Positions 28,857 through 40,737 are shown, counted from the stretch's first letter. The stretch: 48,603 nucleotides of DNA from Podochytrium sp. JEL0797 (GCA_027596195.1 JADGJG010000083.1:1-48603), one strand, 5' to 3'. Made by a program: numbers and translations. The notes: generated by a model not told the origin, from the letters alone.

Positions 28857-29387
28857 ATGTATTCCAAGCAGGTTATAGTCTTCATACTCGAGTCCTGCGC
28901 GTTGAGGGGCACTATTCCAACCGAAATTGGACTTCTGGAGAATCTCACAGAGTTGAATCTCAGCGAAAACTCTCTTGAGGGCCCTCTTCCGGCCAGTATT
29001 GCCAAGCTGACGAAGCTGAAAGAGCTTTCTATCTGCCTAAACCAACTGTCAGGCGGAATTCCTGTCGAACTCGCACAATGCACGAAACTCTCGACTCTGA
29101 ACCTCGGCCAGAATCCTAATCTTGGGGGTACATTGCCTGTGGAGCTGAGCAATCTCACCGACCTGGAGTACTTTGGACTCGAAAACTGTTCCTTGACCGG
29201 TCACATTCCTCGTGAATTTGAGAGGTTGGTGAAATTGGAATCGCTACATTTGGAAATGAAGGTGATGACGGGAGAGATTCCGGTTGAGATTGGGGATTTG
29301 AGGGAGCTGTCGGGGGCGCATTTTGATGAGAACGAAGGGCTCACGTGCTCGTTTGCTTTCCGCGGTGATGTGGAGTTTTCGATTTGA
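28857..29387 (+). CDS. Leucine-rich-repeat protein, probably the surviving half of an F-box/LRR gene
   Basis: A 176-aa frame with about six 24-residue LRR units: GTIPTEIGLLENLTELNLSE, NSLEGPLPASIAKLTKLKEL, IPVELAQCTKLSTLNLGQN, LPVELSNLTDLEYFGL, HIPREFERLVKLESLHLE and IPVEIGDLRELSGAHFDEN. The consensus L-x-x-L-x-L-x-x-N-x-L-x-G-x-I-P is the plant-type (PS-LRR) repeat. No signal peptide or membrane helix is present. The stop at 28809 and the frameshift further upstream separate it from its F-box, so it is either a free LRR protein or part of the dead gene. It is the template-like copy for the relics at 2.1 and 5.9 kb. Confidence 0.55.
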   Translation: MYSKQVIVFILESCALRGTIPTEIGLLENLTELNLSENSLEGPLPASIAKLTKLKELSICLNQLSGGIPVELAQCTKLSTLNLGQNPNLGGTLPVELSNLTDLEYFGLENCSLTGHIPREFERLVKLESLHLEMKVMTGEIPVEIGDLRELSGAHFDENEGLTCSFAFRGDVEFSI

Positions 29388-29473
29388 GGAAAGAAAAAAG
29401 GGGGCGGGATAACTGTGGAAATTCTCAATAAATGCTTAAACGCGATCTCATTGGCCTGCTTTGAACTCTTTCA

Positions 29474-29553
29474 CAGGACCGATTCCTCGTGAATTGAGGC
29501 TTTTGGGGAACTTACTTATTCTGAGCTTGCGTATTCAAGGGGGGTTTACATAA
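29474..29553 (+). pseudogene. Short LRR fragment
   Basis: About 25 codons read GPIPRELRLLGNLLILSLRI and end in a TAA. This is one LRR unit, with no flanking repeats. It lies 90 bp downstream of the LRR frame and in the same direction. Confidence 0.5.
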
Positions 29554-29696
29554 AGGGGGTCTGAGAAATTTGGAGGGAATTTGGGATTGAAAGCGTGTTT
29601 ACAATTTATGGGCGAGTGTGTTATGAGGAATTTTATTAAGAAAATGGCTGTGGGTGCAAGCATAGAATCGAATAATCGAATCAAAACATTACCAAA

Positions 29697-31244
29697 ATGA
29701 GCAAGAGTTCTTCATCCAGCGACGACTCCTTTGCCAGTGCGCCTGAGTCACCGACCAGCGACACCGAGTCCTTTGAGACAGCCCGCTCCCAGCGCAGCCA
29801 GCGCCGAACAAAGCGCAAAACGAGGAAGCCAAAAGTGACGTTTTCGCCAAACACCAAACGCTCTTCGCTTTCTCCGTCTCCTTCTTCTCTCCGCGAAACT
29901 TCTTCGCTCCTCTCTGCCCCTGAATCCGTTGTCGACATCGACTCAGACGACTCTGCCATCCACGCCCCCGTCGAAGCTTCGCTCAACCCGCCCGCTGTTC
30001 CCCGACAAGCTTCCCGCCCGCCGCGCCTGGCCTCGCTGGACATTCTGCGCGGCGCTGCCATTCTCGGCATGATTGTGGCCAATTTCCAAATCCAGGACCG
30101 CGCGTTTCCCATCCTTCTGCATCCCGAGTGGATCGGTCTCTCGCTGGCGGATCTGGTCTTTCCGTCCTTCTTGTTCATCATGGGTGCATCGATCCCGCTG
30201 TCCATGAAATCACATAAGCGGTCGTATGCTTCGATTTTGGAGCGTTCTCTCAAATTGATTCTGCTTGGAATGCTCCTCAACGCGCCATTCACCACTTCTA
30301 TCGACACGTTCCGATTCGCCGGAGTTCTACAACGCACGGGGATCGTATTTGGCGTGACCGCCTCTGCATACAAATTGATTCGAAGCCCCGTCGCGTTCAA
30401 CTTTCTTCTCCCTACAACTCTACTGACCCTCTGGTTCCTGCTATCGTTCGCCTTCACTCCCGCACCGGGATCAACCCCATTTCCTGATCTGCCGAGCTGC
30501 CCAAACGCGACCGAACACGGCTTCTCATCCTTCTCCCCTCCCCATTGCACGGCCCAATCGTACCTCGACAATCTCCTTCTCGGAGGACGCAGTCATTTGT
30601 ACCGCGGCCTCCCCTTTGACCCGGAAGGCGTCCTCTCGACCCTCACGGCCTGCATGACCTGTATCGTCGGCGTCGTAATTGGAACCTCTCTCCAACGCGC
30701 CATGCAACGCGACTTGAGCGACGGAAAGTGGAGGTGGCGACTCGTTGTCCGGCTGTTTGTGCAAGGATTTGTGTCTGCTCTCGTGGCTGTCGGGATTCTT
30801 GTGATGGGGGTTCCTGTGAGCAAGAATCTGTGGAGTCCGAGTTTTGTTGGGGTCTGTGTTGCTGTCGGATGTATCGCGTTGTCGGGGGTGTTTTGGGCTG
30901 TGGATTGTGGTACCGATGTGGTGGGGGAACACGCGCGGTTGCTTGGGGCTCGGGAACACCGGGGGGATCGGGCTCCCGAATCGTCTCCGACTAACAAGAA
31001 CGCGATCTGGTCGACCCTCGCGAGTTGCGGCAAGAACCCGTTGACACTCTATGTGGCGCATGAAGTGGTAGTGATTGTGCTCGTGAAACTCAATTGGTAT
31101 GGGCCAATCTTTGAGGCGTTGTTTGGTTGGATTCGGACTCCGAAAGGAATCGCGAGTTTGCTGTGGAGTTTGTTTTGGGCGGTTGGGATTGTGGCGCCTT
31201 TTGGGGTGTATTTGGACGAGGTGGGGTGGTATTGGCGGTTGTAA
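29697..31244 (+). CDS. HGSNAT/NagX-like multi-pass acyltransferase
   Basis: Single exon, 515 aa. Residues 1-105 are a Ser-rich cytosolic tail. The membrane domain starts RLASLDILRGAAILGMIVA, the signature of the heparan-alpha-glucosaminide N-acetyltransferase-like family (DUF1624/DUF5009), which moves acetyl groups from acetyl-CoA across a membrane to amino sugars. Further marks: LSLADLVFPSFLFIMGASIP, RFAGVLQRTGIVFGVTA, FDPEGVLSTLTACMTCIVG and GKNPLTLYVAHEVVVIVLV. About ten hydrophobic segments are visible. In animals the enzyme acts in lysosomes; in a fungus a vacuolar role in chitin or glycan breakdown is plausible but inferred. Only 86 bp separate it from the importin gene. Confidence 0.85.
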   Translation: MSKSSSSSDDSFASAPESPTSDTESFETARSQRSQRRTKRKTRKPKVTFSPNTKRSSLSPSPSSLRETSSLLSAPESVVDIDSDDSAIHAPVEASLNPPAVPRQASRPPRLASLDILRGAAILGMIVANFQIQDRAFPILLHPEWIGLSLADLVFPSFLFIMGASIPLSMKSHKRSYASILERSLKLILLGMLLNAPFTTSIDTFRFAGVLQRTGIVFGVTASAYKLIRSPVAFNFLLPTTLLTLWFLLSFAFTPAPGSTPFPDLPSCPNATEHGFSSFSPPHCTAQSYLDNLLLGGRSHLYRGLPFDPEGVLSTLTACMTCIVGVVIGTSLQRAMQRDLSDGKWRWRLVVRLFVQGFVSALVAVGILVMGVPVSKNLWSPSFVGVCVAVGCIALSGVFWAVDCGTDVVGEHARLLGAREHRGDRAPESSPTNKNAIWSTLASCGKNPLTLYVAHEVVVIVLVKLNWYGPIFEALFGWIRTPKGIASLLWSLFWAVGIVAPFGVYLDEVGWYWRL

Positions 31245-31330
31245 GTGCGATTCTGGACGGTCTTCTATGATTCCTCGTGGAGTTTGGACTGTTTTGACAG
31301 CATCGAGAAAAAAAACCAAAAAAACCAGAG

Positions 31331-34300
31331 ATGGAGGCATTGGCGAACCTGTTTGTTCGCCTGGCGTCGCAGAACGACAAGGCCGTAGAGCTTCAGCTGG
31401 AGACTTTGACACACCAACACATGCACCACTTTGCATTGCTGGTAAGGCCTTCACGAACGAGGAAGTGGAGTGGGATGCATGATCGTTTAACGCACCCCCT
31501 TTTGGTTCTTAGCAACTCTCGGCTGACCCGAATGTCCCTCACAATGCGAGACATCTGGCTGCATTGTATTTGAAGAACGGGATCGACAAGCACTGGCGAA
31601 AGAGCTCCAAAAGGTACATTTGATCCGAAGCCCCTGTCAGATCCTAGCGTGATCTTCGCGAACGCAATGCATTCGAATTCAAGATGAATGATCCAGTGTA
31701 CTGACTTGTCGTGAATTCCTTCCAGCCCGCTACAATTGGACGAAAAGGCGGCCATTCGGAACCTGATCTCCACGTTGGTCTGCGAAGAGTCTGGAAAGGT
31801 GACCTCACTCCCCTGAATATGCTACCTATTTGAAAGATTTGAACCAATCTACCTGTTTCCGCATACCTTCCAGCTCGTTCGCGCCTATGCCGAAGCGTAC
31901 TCCAAAATAGCTCAAATAGATTACCCACACGACTGGCCCGAATCCATCCCTTCCCTCCTCACAACAATCGAATCCACCTTCTCCCCAACCCTCGGCTTCC
32001 AGCTCCAACTCTCCCACGATCCGCACAACGTGCACCTCCTCAAACGCGTGCACCTCGCACAACAACACTCCCTGTACACCCTCCACCGCACCATCAAAGG
32101 CCTCTACTCGGTCCGCACGTTGCGCGTCAAACACGTGTTGTATCAAATGGCTCCCCAGATTTTCCAGAACCTGGCCAACCTGTTCACGTCCCACATGGGA
32201 ATGTTTGGGAACCAGTTCCCACAGGCCCCCGTGGCGCAGTGGCAGCAGGACGCGTTATTGGTGGAGAAGTTGGATGGGACGATTCAGATTGCGCGGTTGG
32301 CCGTTAAGATTTTGAGGAGGTTGATTGTGAATGGGTTTCCCGAGCGGGACGATTTGGTGCGGGTTCCTGCGGGCGTTGCGGCTGGGGAAGGGAATGTGGT
32401 GGCTGCGCCGGCGTTTTATCGGCCGTTTGAGAAGGTCGATGCTTGTGTGGTGAGTTTTTTCTATTTGACCAAAAACCCCACCGGCGGTTTCTATGATTCT
32501 AACGATACATTTGCAGGATCTCTTTGCCTCGCTGACTACCCACCTCCAACAAATGCTGCAAATGCGCAACACCCTCTCCACCTCCTCGCAAACCCTCAAA
32601 CCCTTGTTCCAAGCCACCACCAAAATCGCCATCACAATCGGAAAACTGTACGTGGACCTCCTGTCCTCGCGTGCCGTCAATTTCGTCGCGTGTCGCGGCA
32701 GTGTCGATGTGATTCGGTTCTACTGGGGACTCGTGGCGAATGGGAGTGTCAACGGTGCGCCCGATGCGAATGGGAATCCGGACGACTTTGTGGAGCGGAT
32801 TTTGTTGCAAGGGCTGGTGTTGGTGAGAGGGGTGGTCAAGAATTCGCAGTTTCAGTTGTTGCCGCGTGAGTTGGTTTTTTTTGGCGTGCGTTGTGCATTC
32901 CCTCCCTTGCCCCCGATTTTCCATCCCCTCGAGTTGTGTCTGTTGCTTACCAATGTTGTTATTTTCATGGATGCCACCTCTTCTTTGTTTACATTCTAAA
33001 CAAAGCTGATCGCCATCCTCAAACAGAAGAAGCGGTCGAGATGCTCTCGCAGCACCTCTTGACACCAGAGTTTGTCAAAACAGTTTTGGAGACGCTCGTG
33101 ACGAAGTACCTCGTGTATAGCCATGAAGAGCTCGATCGGTGGGATGAAGAGCCTGAAGGGTTTATGGCGGATGAGGAGGCGGATCAGTGGGAGTTTAGTT
33201 TGAGGGTGAGTGCTTTTCTTTGGTTGCATTTGTTTCGAATTCGTTGGTTGACTCACCTTCGTTTGGTTTGAAAGATGTGTGCGCAAAAACTTGTGATGGA
33301 TTTAATGAGCAAACATCGCGACGTGTTGGCGCCCGTGGTGATGGCGATGCTGCAACAAGTCGCTGAGGTGTCACCGACCTCGAACTCTGAATCTATTCTA
33401 TTGAAGGACGCGGTGTATTCCGCCGCTGCATATTGCTCCTGTGAGTCTTTCTATTTCCACTTCGTTTTAGGTTTTCTAAGTTCGCGTTGATCGACAACAG
33501 ACGACCTCTACGACTACGTCGACTTTGACCCTTGGTTCGAAACGCGTCTCCTCCCCGAAAGCATCACCCAACCCTCCCCCTCCTCCAACCCCCTCTGGAA
33601 ACTCATCCGCCGCCGCGTCACCATGCTCATTAGCTACTGGATCGCCGTCAAATCCGCCGCCACCATGCGCCCCTTATTCTACCGCCTCCTGATCCACATT
33701 GCGAGCCCGCACAACGAATCAGACCTCGTGGTGCGCTTGTCGGCCATCATGACTCTGCGGGTGGTGGTGGATGAAGGGATTTTGACAGACGCGGAGGTGT
33801 TTGAGCCGTTTGTGGAGGCGTGTGTTGGGGTGTTGGTGGAGTTGGTGGTGGAGGCGGAGGAGTTTGATACCAAGGTGGGAGGGTTGGCGGCGTTGAAGGG
33901 GGTGATTTATATGATGGGACAAAAGGTACATGTGTTTTTTTGATTCGAGGGTTTGTGTGGGGTGCTAACGAAATTGGGGAATGTGTAGATTGCTCCGTTT
34001 GCGGGAAAGATTACGGAACAGATTCCGAGGTTGTGGGAGGCTTCGTATGATCAAATCATGTTCCGGACTTCGATTTTGCTTGTGTTGACGACTTTGGTTC
34101 AGGTGGGGGTTGCTGCTTTTTCGATGGGAAAGTGTACTCAAACGAATCGCGTATGCGGGGTTCTTTTTGATTAGGCACTCAAAGAGCAATCCGTCATGCT
34201 CCACCCACTCGTCCTCCCAGCAATTCAAACCACCCTCCTCGGAAGCAACATGGCCGACCAGCTACACTTTTTGGAAGACTCCATCGACCTCTGGTCCGCC

Positions 34301-35299
34301 ACGCTCCAAAACAGTCCCGCATTAACACCCGAACTCGTCTCCCTGTACCCATGCCTCGCGGACCTGATTGAACTCGGATCTTCCGAACACCTCAAAGTCG
34401 TCCTCCGTCTCCTCGAAAGCTACTTTGTCCTAGACGCAACCACGTTTGCGCAAATCCCCGCGAGTGGGATCCTGTTTTCGAAACTCGCGGCGTACCTTGC
34501 GGATTTGAAACTCGAAGCCACGAAACATATTGCACGCGCGTTGACGGTTGTGTTGCGTACAGCGTTGCAAGCGAACCAGGTGCAACCGATTCAACAGCTG
34601 TTTGTGGATTCGAAACTGTTGCATACCCTTGTGACGGAGATGTTGCAGAGCAGTTCGAAAGGGATCGTGGATCACGTTGTTGCGGATTTTACTACCCTTG
34701 TGGCTCTGTTGGTGGTATGGGACGCGGCGTTTGTGGTTTCGTTTTTGCATGAGTTTGGGGTGCAGGTTGCGGGGAAGGGTGCGAGTGTGTTGCCTGAGTG
34801 TGTGGATGTGTGGAACCGCGTGTATGATGCCATGACGTATCCGAAGCAGCGGAAAGCGTTGGGGATGGCGTTGGCGACGTTGGTGGGGACGGCGAATTCG
34901 GATGTGTTGGGGAAGATGCAGGGGGTTTTGGGGACCCTCGCGAGTGTCATGTCGGAGGTGGATGGGATGAGTGGTGAAGAGTGAGTGATTTGATAGTTTG
35001 CTTGTATTTACGCGGTGAATTCTGATCTTTTCGTTTTGTTTTATTTCAGCGCGCGGTTGCATTGGCTCGAATCCATCCGCACGTCCTCCTTCTCCCTCAG
35101 CGACGATGATGAGGAATCGCCGGACCGCAAACGAAGGGCGCAACTCGAGAGTGCGGACCCGATCGCCATCGCGCCGCTGATTCCTTTCGTCAAAGAAAAG
35201 TTGACGGCGTGTGAGGCGGCGATAGGGGGTCAGCAGTGGAGTTTGATGATGCAGGGTGTCGATCGGGAGGTGGCGAATGAGTTGTTCAAGATGCTTTGA
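31331..35299 (+). CDS. Importin-11/Kap120-like nuclear transport receptor
   Basis: Karyopherin-beta that binds RanGTP and nucleoporins. Eleven exons: 31331-31441, 31513-31613, 31726-31798, 31874-32449, 32517-32865, 33027-33205, 33275-33440, 33501-33925, 33989-34102, 34175-34980 and 35050-35299; 3150 nt, 1049 aa, close to the usual 975-1030. The N-terminal importin domain reads AVELQLETLTHQHMHHFALL and ARHLAALYLKNGIDKHW. A mid-protein block LVYSHEELDRWDEEPEGF is the importin-11/Kap120 signature. HEAT-type helices continue to the C-terminus (IAPLIPFVKEKLTACE). Kap120/IPO11 cargo includes ribosomal and ribosome-assembly proteins. The acceptor of exon 6 could instead be at 33005, in frame, seven residues longer. 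Confidence 0.9.
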
Positions 35300-35409
35300 T
35301 GAGGTGGAAGTAAGGGGATTAAATTCATTAAAATAACGGACTGAATCTCATCATTTAACATTTTATATTCAGCTGGAAGAAAGAAAGAAAAGCACCCCCA
35401 AAAAAATCT

Positions 35410-37534
35410 CTATCCACGAGAGTTACTTCTATCGTGAACTTGTCTTGTGCCGCTCGAGTTTGCGCGACGACCGCGTTCCTCACGAACAGGCGAATGCGAA
35501 TCATCCCTCGCATTGCTCGAATGATCCATGTCCACGCGAGAAGGCCGCGAACGCATGCGTTCTCTGCTGTTTTCGGTCCTCGGTCGACGCGTCGACGAGC
35601 TAATCGAGGAAGTTTCCGCAGTTCTGGGACGGCGGCTGTTATTGCTTGCAGCTACAACTTCGTCCTGATCTCCGTGGTGGCGATGACGACTGCTGGCGCT
35701 GGAAGGAGCAACGTCTTCGTCTTGATCGTCTGTCTCGGCGGTTCTGGGACGACGAATGTTGGCACTGGAAACCGCGACATCATCGTCTTGCTCGTCCTCG
35801 TGGTAGCGAGAGTTGCCAGAAGGTGTCACCACCCGACTGGCTTGCGACGGACTACGCAGAGGAGCCACCTCCCGCGTTTGCGACGCGTTGCGACCCGTTC
35901 CACTGACTTGAGGAGTCTGCGCGCGCGTTTGCGAATCGGAGCGATCCGTTGCAACACGCGTCTGGGAAACGTTGCGACTCGTCCCGCTGCCCGTTTGAGG
36001 AGTCTGCGCTCGCGTTTGGGAACCGTCACGCACAATTGCGCTTCCTCGTCGGCTGCGTCCGTTGGCGCTTCCCGAAGTGTCAATCACGCTGATGCGACCA
36101 GTGGCGATTCCGGCCGCGTCAATCACGCTAAGTCGGTTGGTGGATTCGGTGGGGAGCACGTATGTGGCCTCACTCGCGGTAGAAACGTATTCCTTCGCGA
36201 TGTGAGCGTCCGAAGGAAGGGGTGGGGTGTGTCTGTCGATGGGTTTCGGGGCTTGTTCCGCGTACTTGTGGATATTGACAGCCTCGGACGCGGATTGGGA
36301 GCTCGACCGTTTTCTGGAATACGCGAATGCTCCAATGGCGAGAACCACGAAAGCACCGGCGGCGGCACCTCCGTAAAGGAGGGTGTTGGACTTTGCCGGC
36401 GGTGTCGTGGTTGTGTTGGAGGGGGAGGATCCTCCAGTGGACGGTGCATTGTTTGCATTGACGTTGATGGATCCACCGTTCGCAGGCGGGATGTTGCCAG
36501 CCGTTTGGTCAGAGTTTCCGGTCGCTTGGGCAACGCCAGCTGTTGCGGCGTCACCAGTAGTTGATCCATCCGAAGGAGTGTCATCAGGTGGTGGGGGAGC
36601 TTGTGGGGGCACAACGTTGCTTGGAGCGATAGGTGTGCCGTTCGCGTCGGCGCCAGAGCCGGCAGAAACAGGCGGTGGGGTGACTGGGGAAGCGGAAGCA
36701 GCAAAGAAACACTGTTGGATGGTGCAAGTTTTGCCGTCTGCGCTGAGAGACATTCCGGAACATGTTTCCCCGGTTTGGAGACGCGAGGTTGATGTACAAA
36801 AGCGCGTGCTTGTGCTGGGCTCTGCGTTCAAAATCGTCATGCTGATGCCAGAGAAGGTAACGGGAGACGTGACGACAGCTTGGTAGTATAGCTCGAGAAC
36901 AAGTTCCGCTCGGTTCTGAGCTTGTCCTTGCATATCGATGGAATACGTGACTTGGCAGCCGGAGGCCCCATTGACGCCGTTTCCCGGGCCCGAACAGGCC
37001 ACTCCTTGTCTCGTGACAGTCTGCACCCACACGGTTCCTTGCAGAACCATTGTCATCAAAAGGTTGTCTCCAGGCTGCACGTCCATCATATTTCCTCCCA
37101 GACATCCCTTGTGTCCAGCGACGGTTCCAGTGGGGTTCACATATTGCGCGGAAATGTGCCATCCTCGGTACACTGATACACCTTGAGGCTGATTTGGGGT
37201 GCATGCGGGACCGAATGTCAAGACGGGTTGCAAAACACCTGGTAGGAAGCAATCAGTTCCGCATCATCCCCCCAATTTGCAGGGATTTTTTGATCCCGAA
37301 CTCACCAAAGCCGATGGGGTTATAGTTCGTTGCCGCAGTATTGGTTTGCAGTCCAGGCCAGTAAAAGTACGTGGCATCCCCTGTTGCGGGCCTTGCAGGG
37401 ACGGGGGGGACGGTGAGGGTGGTGGTTAGGCTGGTGTATGAGTTGCCCTTGCCCAGCAGTGTCCAGTCGAACGCGGAGACCTGCGTGGCAGCCAGGAGGA
37501 CTGCCAGGAGGGATTGGATCGTATCGAGGCGCAT
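35410..37534 (-). CDS. Type I membrane protein with beta-sandwich-like ectodomain, surface protein 1
   Basis: Two exons, 37534-37306 and 37238-35410, 685 aa. The signal peptide is LLAVLLAATQVSA. The ectodomain (about 25-255) reads FDWTLLGKGNSYTSL, YFYWPGLQTNTAATNYNPIG, LQPVLTFGPACTPNQPQG, RGWHISAQYVNPTGTVAG, MMDVQPGDNLLMTMVLQG and WVQTVTRQGVACSGPG, with paired cysteines. This recalls concanavalin A-like or peptidase G1-like beta-sandwich proteins, but no catalytic pair is established. A Pro/Thr/Asn stalk (about 260-365), one helix (LLYGGAAAGAFVVLAIGAFA, then RKRSSS) and a 290-residue Ser/Arg-rich cytosolic tail with repeats (SQTRAQTPQ twice, RRPRTAET twice) follow. A role as surface sensor or adhesin is inferred. 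Its ectodomain is nearly the same as in the protein at 41304-43313. Confidence 0.8.
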
Positions 37535-37777
37535 TCGTTGCGGCAAGCGAGCAGGGGCCGACAACGGAAAAAGTCTGATTAAAATCGAGAAATGGAGATC
37601 TGCACACGAGGGAAATGGAATTTTTCGGAGTTCGACTGCTGTATCTTTGTGACGCGGTTGTGCGCGGATTTTAACTTTAATCGATGAGGTTAAATTGAGG
37701 GATCCTGACGGACCAGATTTTATTTTTTGACACGTGCTGCCATCGCCGTCCTCTGCATTTCGTTCCACGTTGCCTAC

Positions 37778-38745
37778 TCAAACCATGCGACCCTTTGTCG
37801 TCGTGAAGAATCTGCGAGAAGAAGAATGAGATGCCGTGTAGAATCACGAATCACAAATTGAAATACTCACTGGGTGATGTAGTAAATCTGGAATCCAATC
37901 ACCGCCGCAATCATGATAGCCTCAAAGAAAGTCCAATACAGAACGCGAGAATTCGTGCTTTCAGCGGCTGTAAGAGGAAATAGAACAGTCAAATTTCGAT
38001 AGGGTTTCGCGTTTCTCATCCAATTCAAACGTACTGCCGTGGTGACGCGCCAAACGGTTTCGAATGTACGACTGTTCATCAGACACTTGACTAATTGCAG
38101 ACGTGAGCTCGCGGACTTCCTTCTCGAGCCCTTCCTGCATGGCTGTTCATGGTGGCGAAACCAGAAACAGCAGTCAATATCCGGATCCGCAATCACGCCT
38201 CCAATCCTCACCCGTCTTGGCCGTGTCTCCACTCGCTGCTTTTGCGTTCGTCTTCTTTTGTTCATCCGGGCCGTTGATGGAAAAGGAGACGGCCTTCTCG
38301 GTTGCCCCAAAGGTCCCAATGTTGGAGATGCAATAGCGATAGTCTCCCTGCTTCGAGGCATCGAGACTGAAACTGCCGGTTGATGCGCGGAATTGGGACT
38401 TCACAATAACGTCATGCTTGTCGGTAATCTGTTTGACAGCGAGTTTAACGAAACTGCCGGTAACACCCCGAGAGCCTCCAAAGGGTCCCTCCATCGAATG
38501 AATGCATTTAATGTACCATGAAATCGACATCGAGATTGCCGTTGCCAAACACCTGCGTTGGAGGAGGTCAATAAAATAAACAAGTCAACGAACGTACAAA
38601 CCTGGTAGGAGACGCCAAAGAAGTCGCCAATCTCCAATGGCTCCACGAAACACTCCTTTTTGTGCGGCGGAACCGTGATGTGGAAGTTGTTGTTGGCGAG
38701 TGCCAGTTGGAACAAGGCGCCAAGGAGGATCAGGACCTGTCGCAT
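37778..38745 (-). CDS. emp24/gp25L/p24 family cargo receptor, copy A
   Basis: ER-Golgi cargo receptor of COPII/COPI vesicles. Six exons: 38745-38602, 38552-38517, 38428-38212, 38142-38035, 37967-37871 and 37811-37778; 636 nt, 211 aa. Signal peptide LLGALFQLALA, GOLD domain with FHITVPPHKKECFVEPLEIG, FFGVSYQVFGNGNLDVDFM and DYRYCISNIGTFGATEKAVS (paired Cys), coiled coil VRELTSAISQVSDEQSYIRN, helix LYWTFFEAIMIAAVIGFQIY. A tempting stop at 37869-37867 is part of a GTGAGT donor; splicing on adds the cytosolic tail FFTTTKGRMV, which supplies the FF motif needed for coat binding. STNSRVLYWTFFEA resembles the p24-beta (Emp24/TMED2) group. Confidence 0.88.
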
Positions 38746-38822
38746 GTTTTTCGATGAATTTTGACCAATCGAAACAACTCTCCTTTATTGCATATTCCAC
38801 ATGGAGAAAGATATGATTAGTG

Positions 38823-39719
38823 TTAAACCATGTGCATGTGATTCTTGTTGAAGAATCTGTGGAGAAAAACACATGTCAAAACAACGCCGAGCAGAACGCA
38901 GAGCCACGAAAACTCACGAAACGATCGAGTGGATCTGGAATCCCACGGCACAAGCAATCATCAGACCCTCGACAAACGTCCAATAAAATACGCGCGAGTT
39001 TGTGCTTTTCGCCGCTGCATTTCGAAAATGGCTTGTGAGTTTTCGATTTCCGAAGATAATCGCAAACAACCAACACTCAACTCGCATTGTGGCGGACCAA
39101 TCGCGACCGAATATAGGCCTGTTCGTCGGAAACAAGTTGGATCGAGCGAGAAAGGTCTTGGACTTCAGCCTGCAACACTTTCTGCGTTTCGTCCACGGCG
39201 GTCGTTGAATCGCCCTTTTTGTCACTCGCTCTCCGCTGTTCAGCTGGTCCGTTGATTGCGAATGATACAAGCTTCTCAACGTTTCCCATGTGCCCGAGGT
39301 TCGAGATGCAATACGAATACGATCCCTGCCTTTGCGCAGTCACACTCAAGGAGCCCGTGGAAGTGCGGAATGCACTTTGGACAATCAAATCATTGGGGTC
39401 CGTAACCTAAGAAGAGGAAGAGGGGATCAGAAACGGACAAAAACGACTGCGTGTTTGATTATTTCGCCGCACCCAGAAGTCTACGTCCAGGTTTTCGCCG
39501 CCATAAACCTGACAGTGAGAGAGTTTAGTAGTTGGTAGCAGCGATCACAAGCGATGAGTCAAACAAGCGCACCTGGAACGAAACGCCGAGAAAGTCGCCC
39601 ACTTCCATCGGCTCCATGAAGCAATATTTCGTCAATGGTTCAACCTCGATGTGGAAGTTGTTGTTGGCTGTCGCGAAACCGAGGAGGAAACTCAGCAAGA
39701 GAAACGGTGCGGTGAACAT
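38823..39719 (-). CDS. emp24/gp25L/p24 family cargo receptor, copy B
   Basis: Tandem paralogue of copy A, 78 bp upstream of it and in the same direction. Five exons: 39719-39573, 39508-39473, 39406-39082, 39014-38918 and 38856-38823; 639 nt, 212 aa. Signal peptide LLLSFLLGFATA; GOLD domain FHIEVEPLTKYCFMEPMEVG, FLGVSFQVYGGENLDVDFW, SYSYCISNLGHMGNVEKLVS; coiled coil QDLSRSIQLVSDEQAYIRS; helix VFYWTFVEGLMIACAVGF; tail FFNKNHMHMV reached through a GTGAGT donor that overlaps an apparent stop. Intron positions match copy A except that A has one extra intron between the GOLD domain and the coiled coil. Family members work as hetero-oligomers, so both copies may sit in one complex or be subfunctionalised. 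Confidence 0.88.
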
Positions 39720-39906
39720 TTTGGGGGTTTTTTTGGTGCTTTTTCAGCCCCCCTGGGGATGCAGTTGGAGAAAACCTTGGCCGAGTACCCATTAATGGGG
39801 GTTAAGATTTGAGAACTGTGATGATTGAAATGAAATGCAAAATAATTGAGATATTTGGGAATACATCGTGATGGAGCCTTTCTCTCTTTTTTTCCAACGA
39901 CTTCAT

Positions 39907-39976
39907 ATAGAATAAATCAGAGATTATCCCCTCCCTTCTGTTTTCCATTGTTATCCAAATGCGAGCGACGCGATTT
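39907..39976 (+). repeat. Diverged direct repeat, copy 1
   Basis: Two conserved blocks, ATAGAATAAATCAGAGATTA (39907-39926) and ATCCAAATGCGAGCGACGCG (39953-39972), recur in order at 40738-40794 with a shorter spacer between them. Confidence 0.7.
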
Positions 39977-40737
39977 GAAGGATTTCTACTTCCCTTTTCA
40001 TCTCACACATCTGTTGAATGCTATTTTTACAAACACGCGCATCTCCATCCCATCCACCTCCTTAAAACCTTCATCGAACGAAAGTCTAGAACTTCAATCG
40101 CAAAAATAAGAAGTTTTAGAAACGACGTGTTTTTCGTGGGCCGAAGGGGAGAAGTAAGAAATGCCTCGTTATTTCGATCGAATCCGTTTTCGGGCTTGCT
40201 GACCGGATGGAGATGCGATTTGAATAGAAAAGGGCATCAGGATTGAGGCGCAATTTTAACGAGAATTATATTTTTTTCACATAGCAAAATAACTGGATGT
40301 TGACTTTCATTTCAGCAACCACCTTGAACACATACAAGGAAAATGATTAAACCCACGCGACTTGTCCTTCAAAATTTGAATAGGTCCACCCCCGCGTTTG
40401 ACGCTGGATTAACCCACCACCTTTGAAAATACTTAGGTTCGCCCATATGCGTAAACATGTGAATGTCTCCGGCTTTGAGTTTGGCCGTTGTGAATCAGCG
40501 CGATGAATTTGCCGCCCTCGCCTGTGAAGGCCAGAAATTTTGGAATCCTTTGGTCTCTGTTGCAATGCATTGATCGACTTTGAGACCATTGGGGGAATCG
40601 TCCCTTGATGCGGTGTTGAGGAACTTGCTGCTTCTTGCGATGTTTGTTTTGGTTGACGTTTGGATTTTTTATGCTACCTCTCTTCCCCTCCTCCCTCTTG
40701 ATTTATTGCTCCGATCGCGATGCTGGATACGACTTTA

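Noticed and set aside
29560..29590. CTGAGA with neighbouring G-runs as a second TPP riboswitch
   Set aside because: No ACCTGAT-like or GCGAAGG-like arm follows, and no closing helix exists; it is chance sequence near an LRR fragment.
35434..36564. 376-codon ORF antisense to surface protein 1
   Set aside because: Arg/Ser/Val-rich shadow of the repetitive cytosolic tail on the other strand, without any domain.
40347..40589. 80-codon minus-strand ORF as a gene
   Set aside because: Protein-like phrases occur in more than one frame with stops between, and no family is recognised; at best an unidentified relic.
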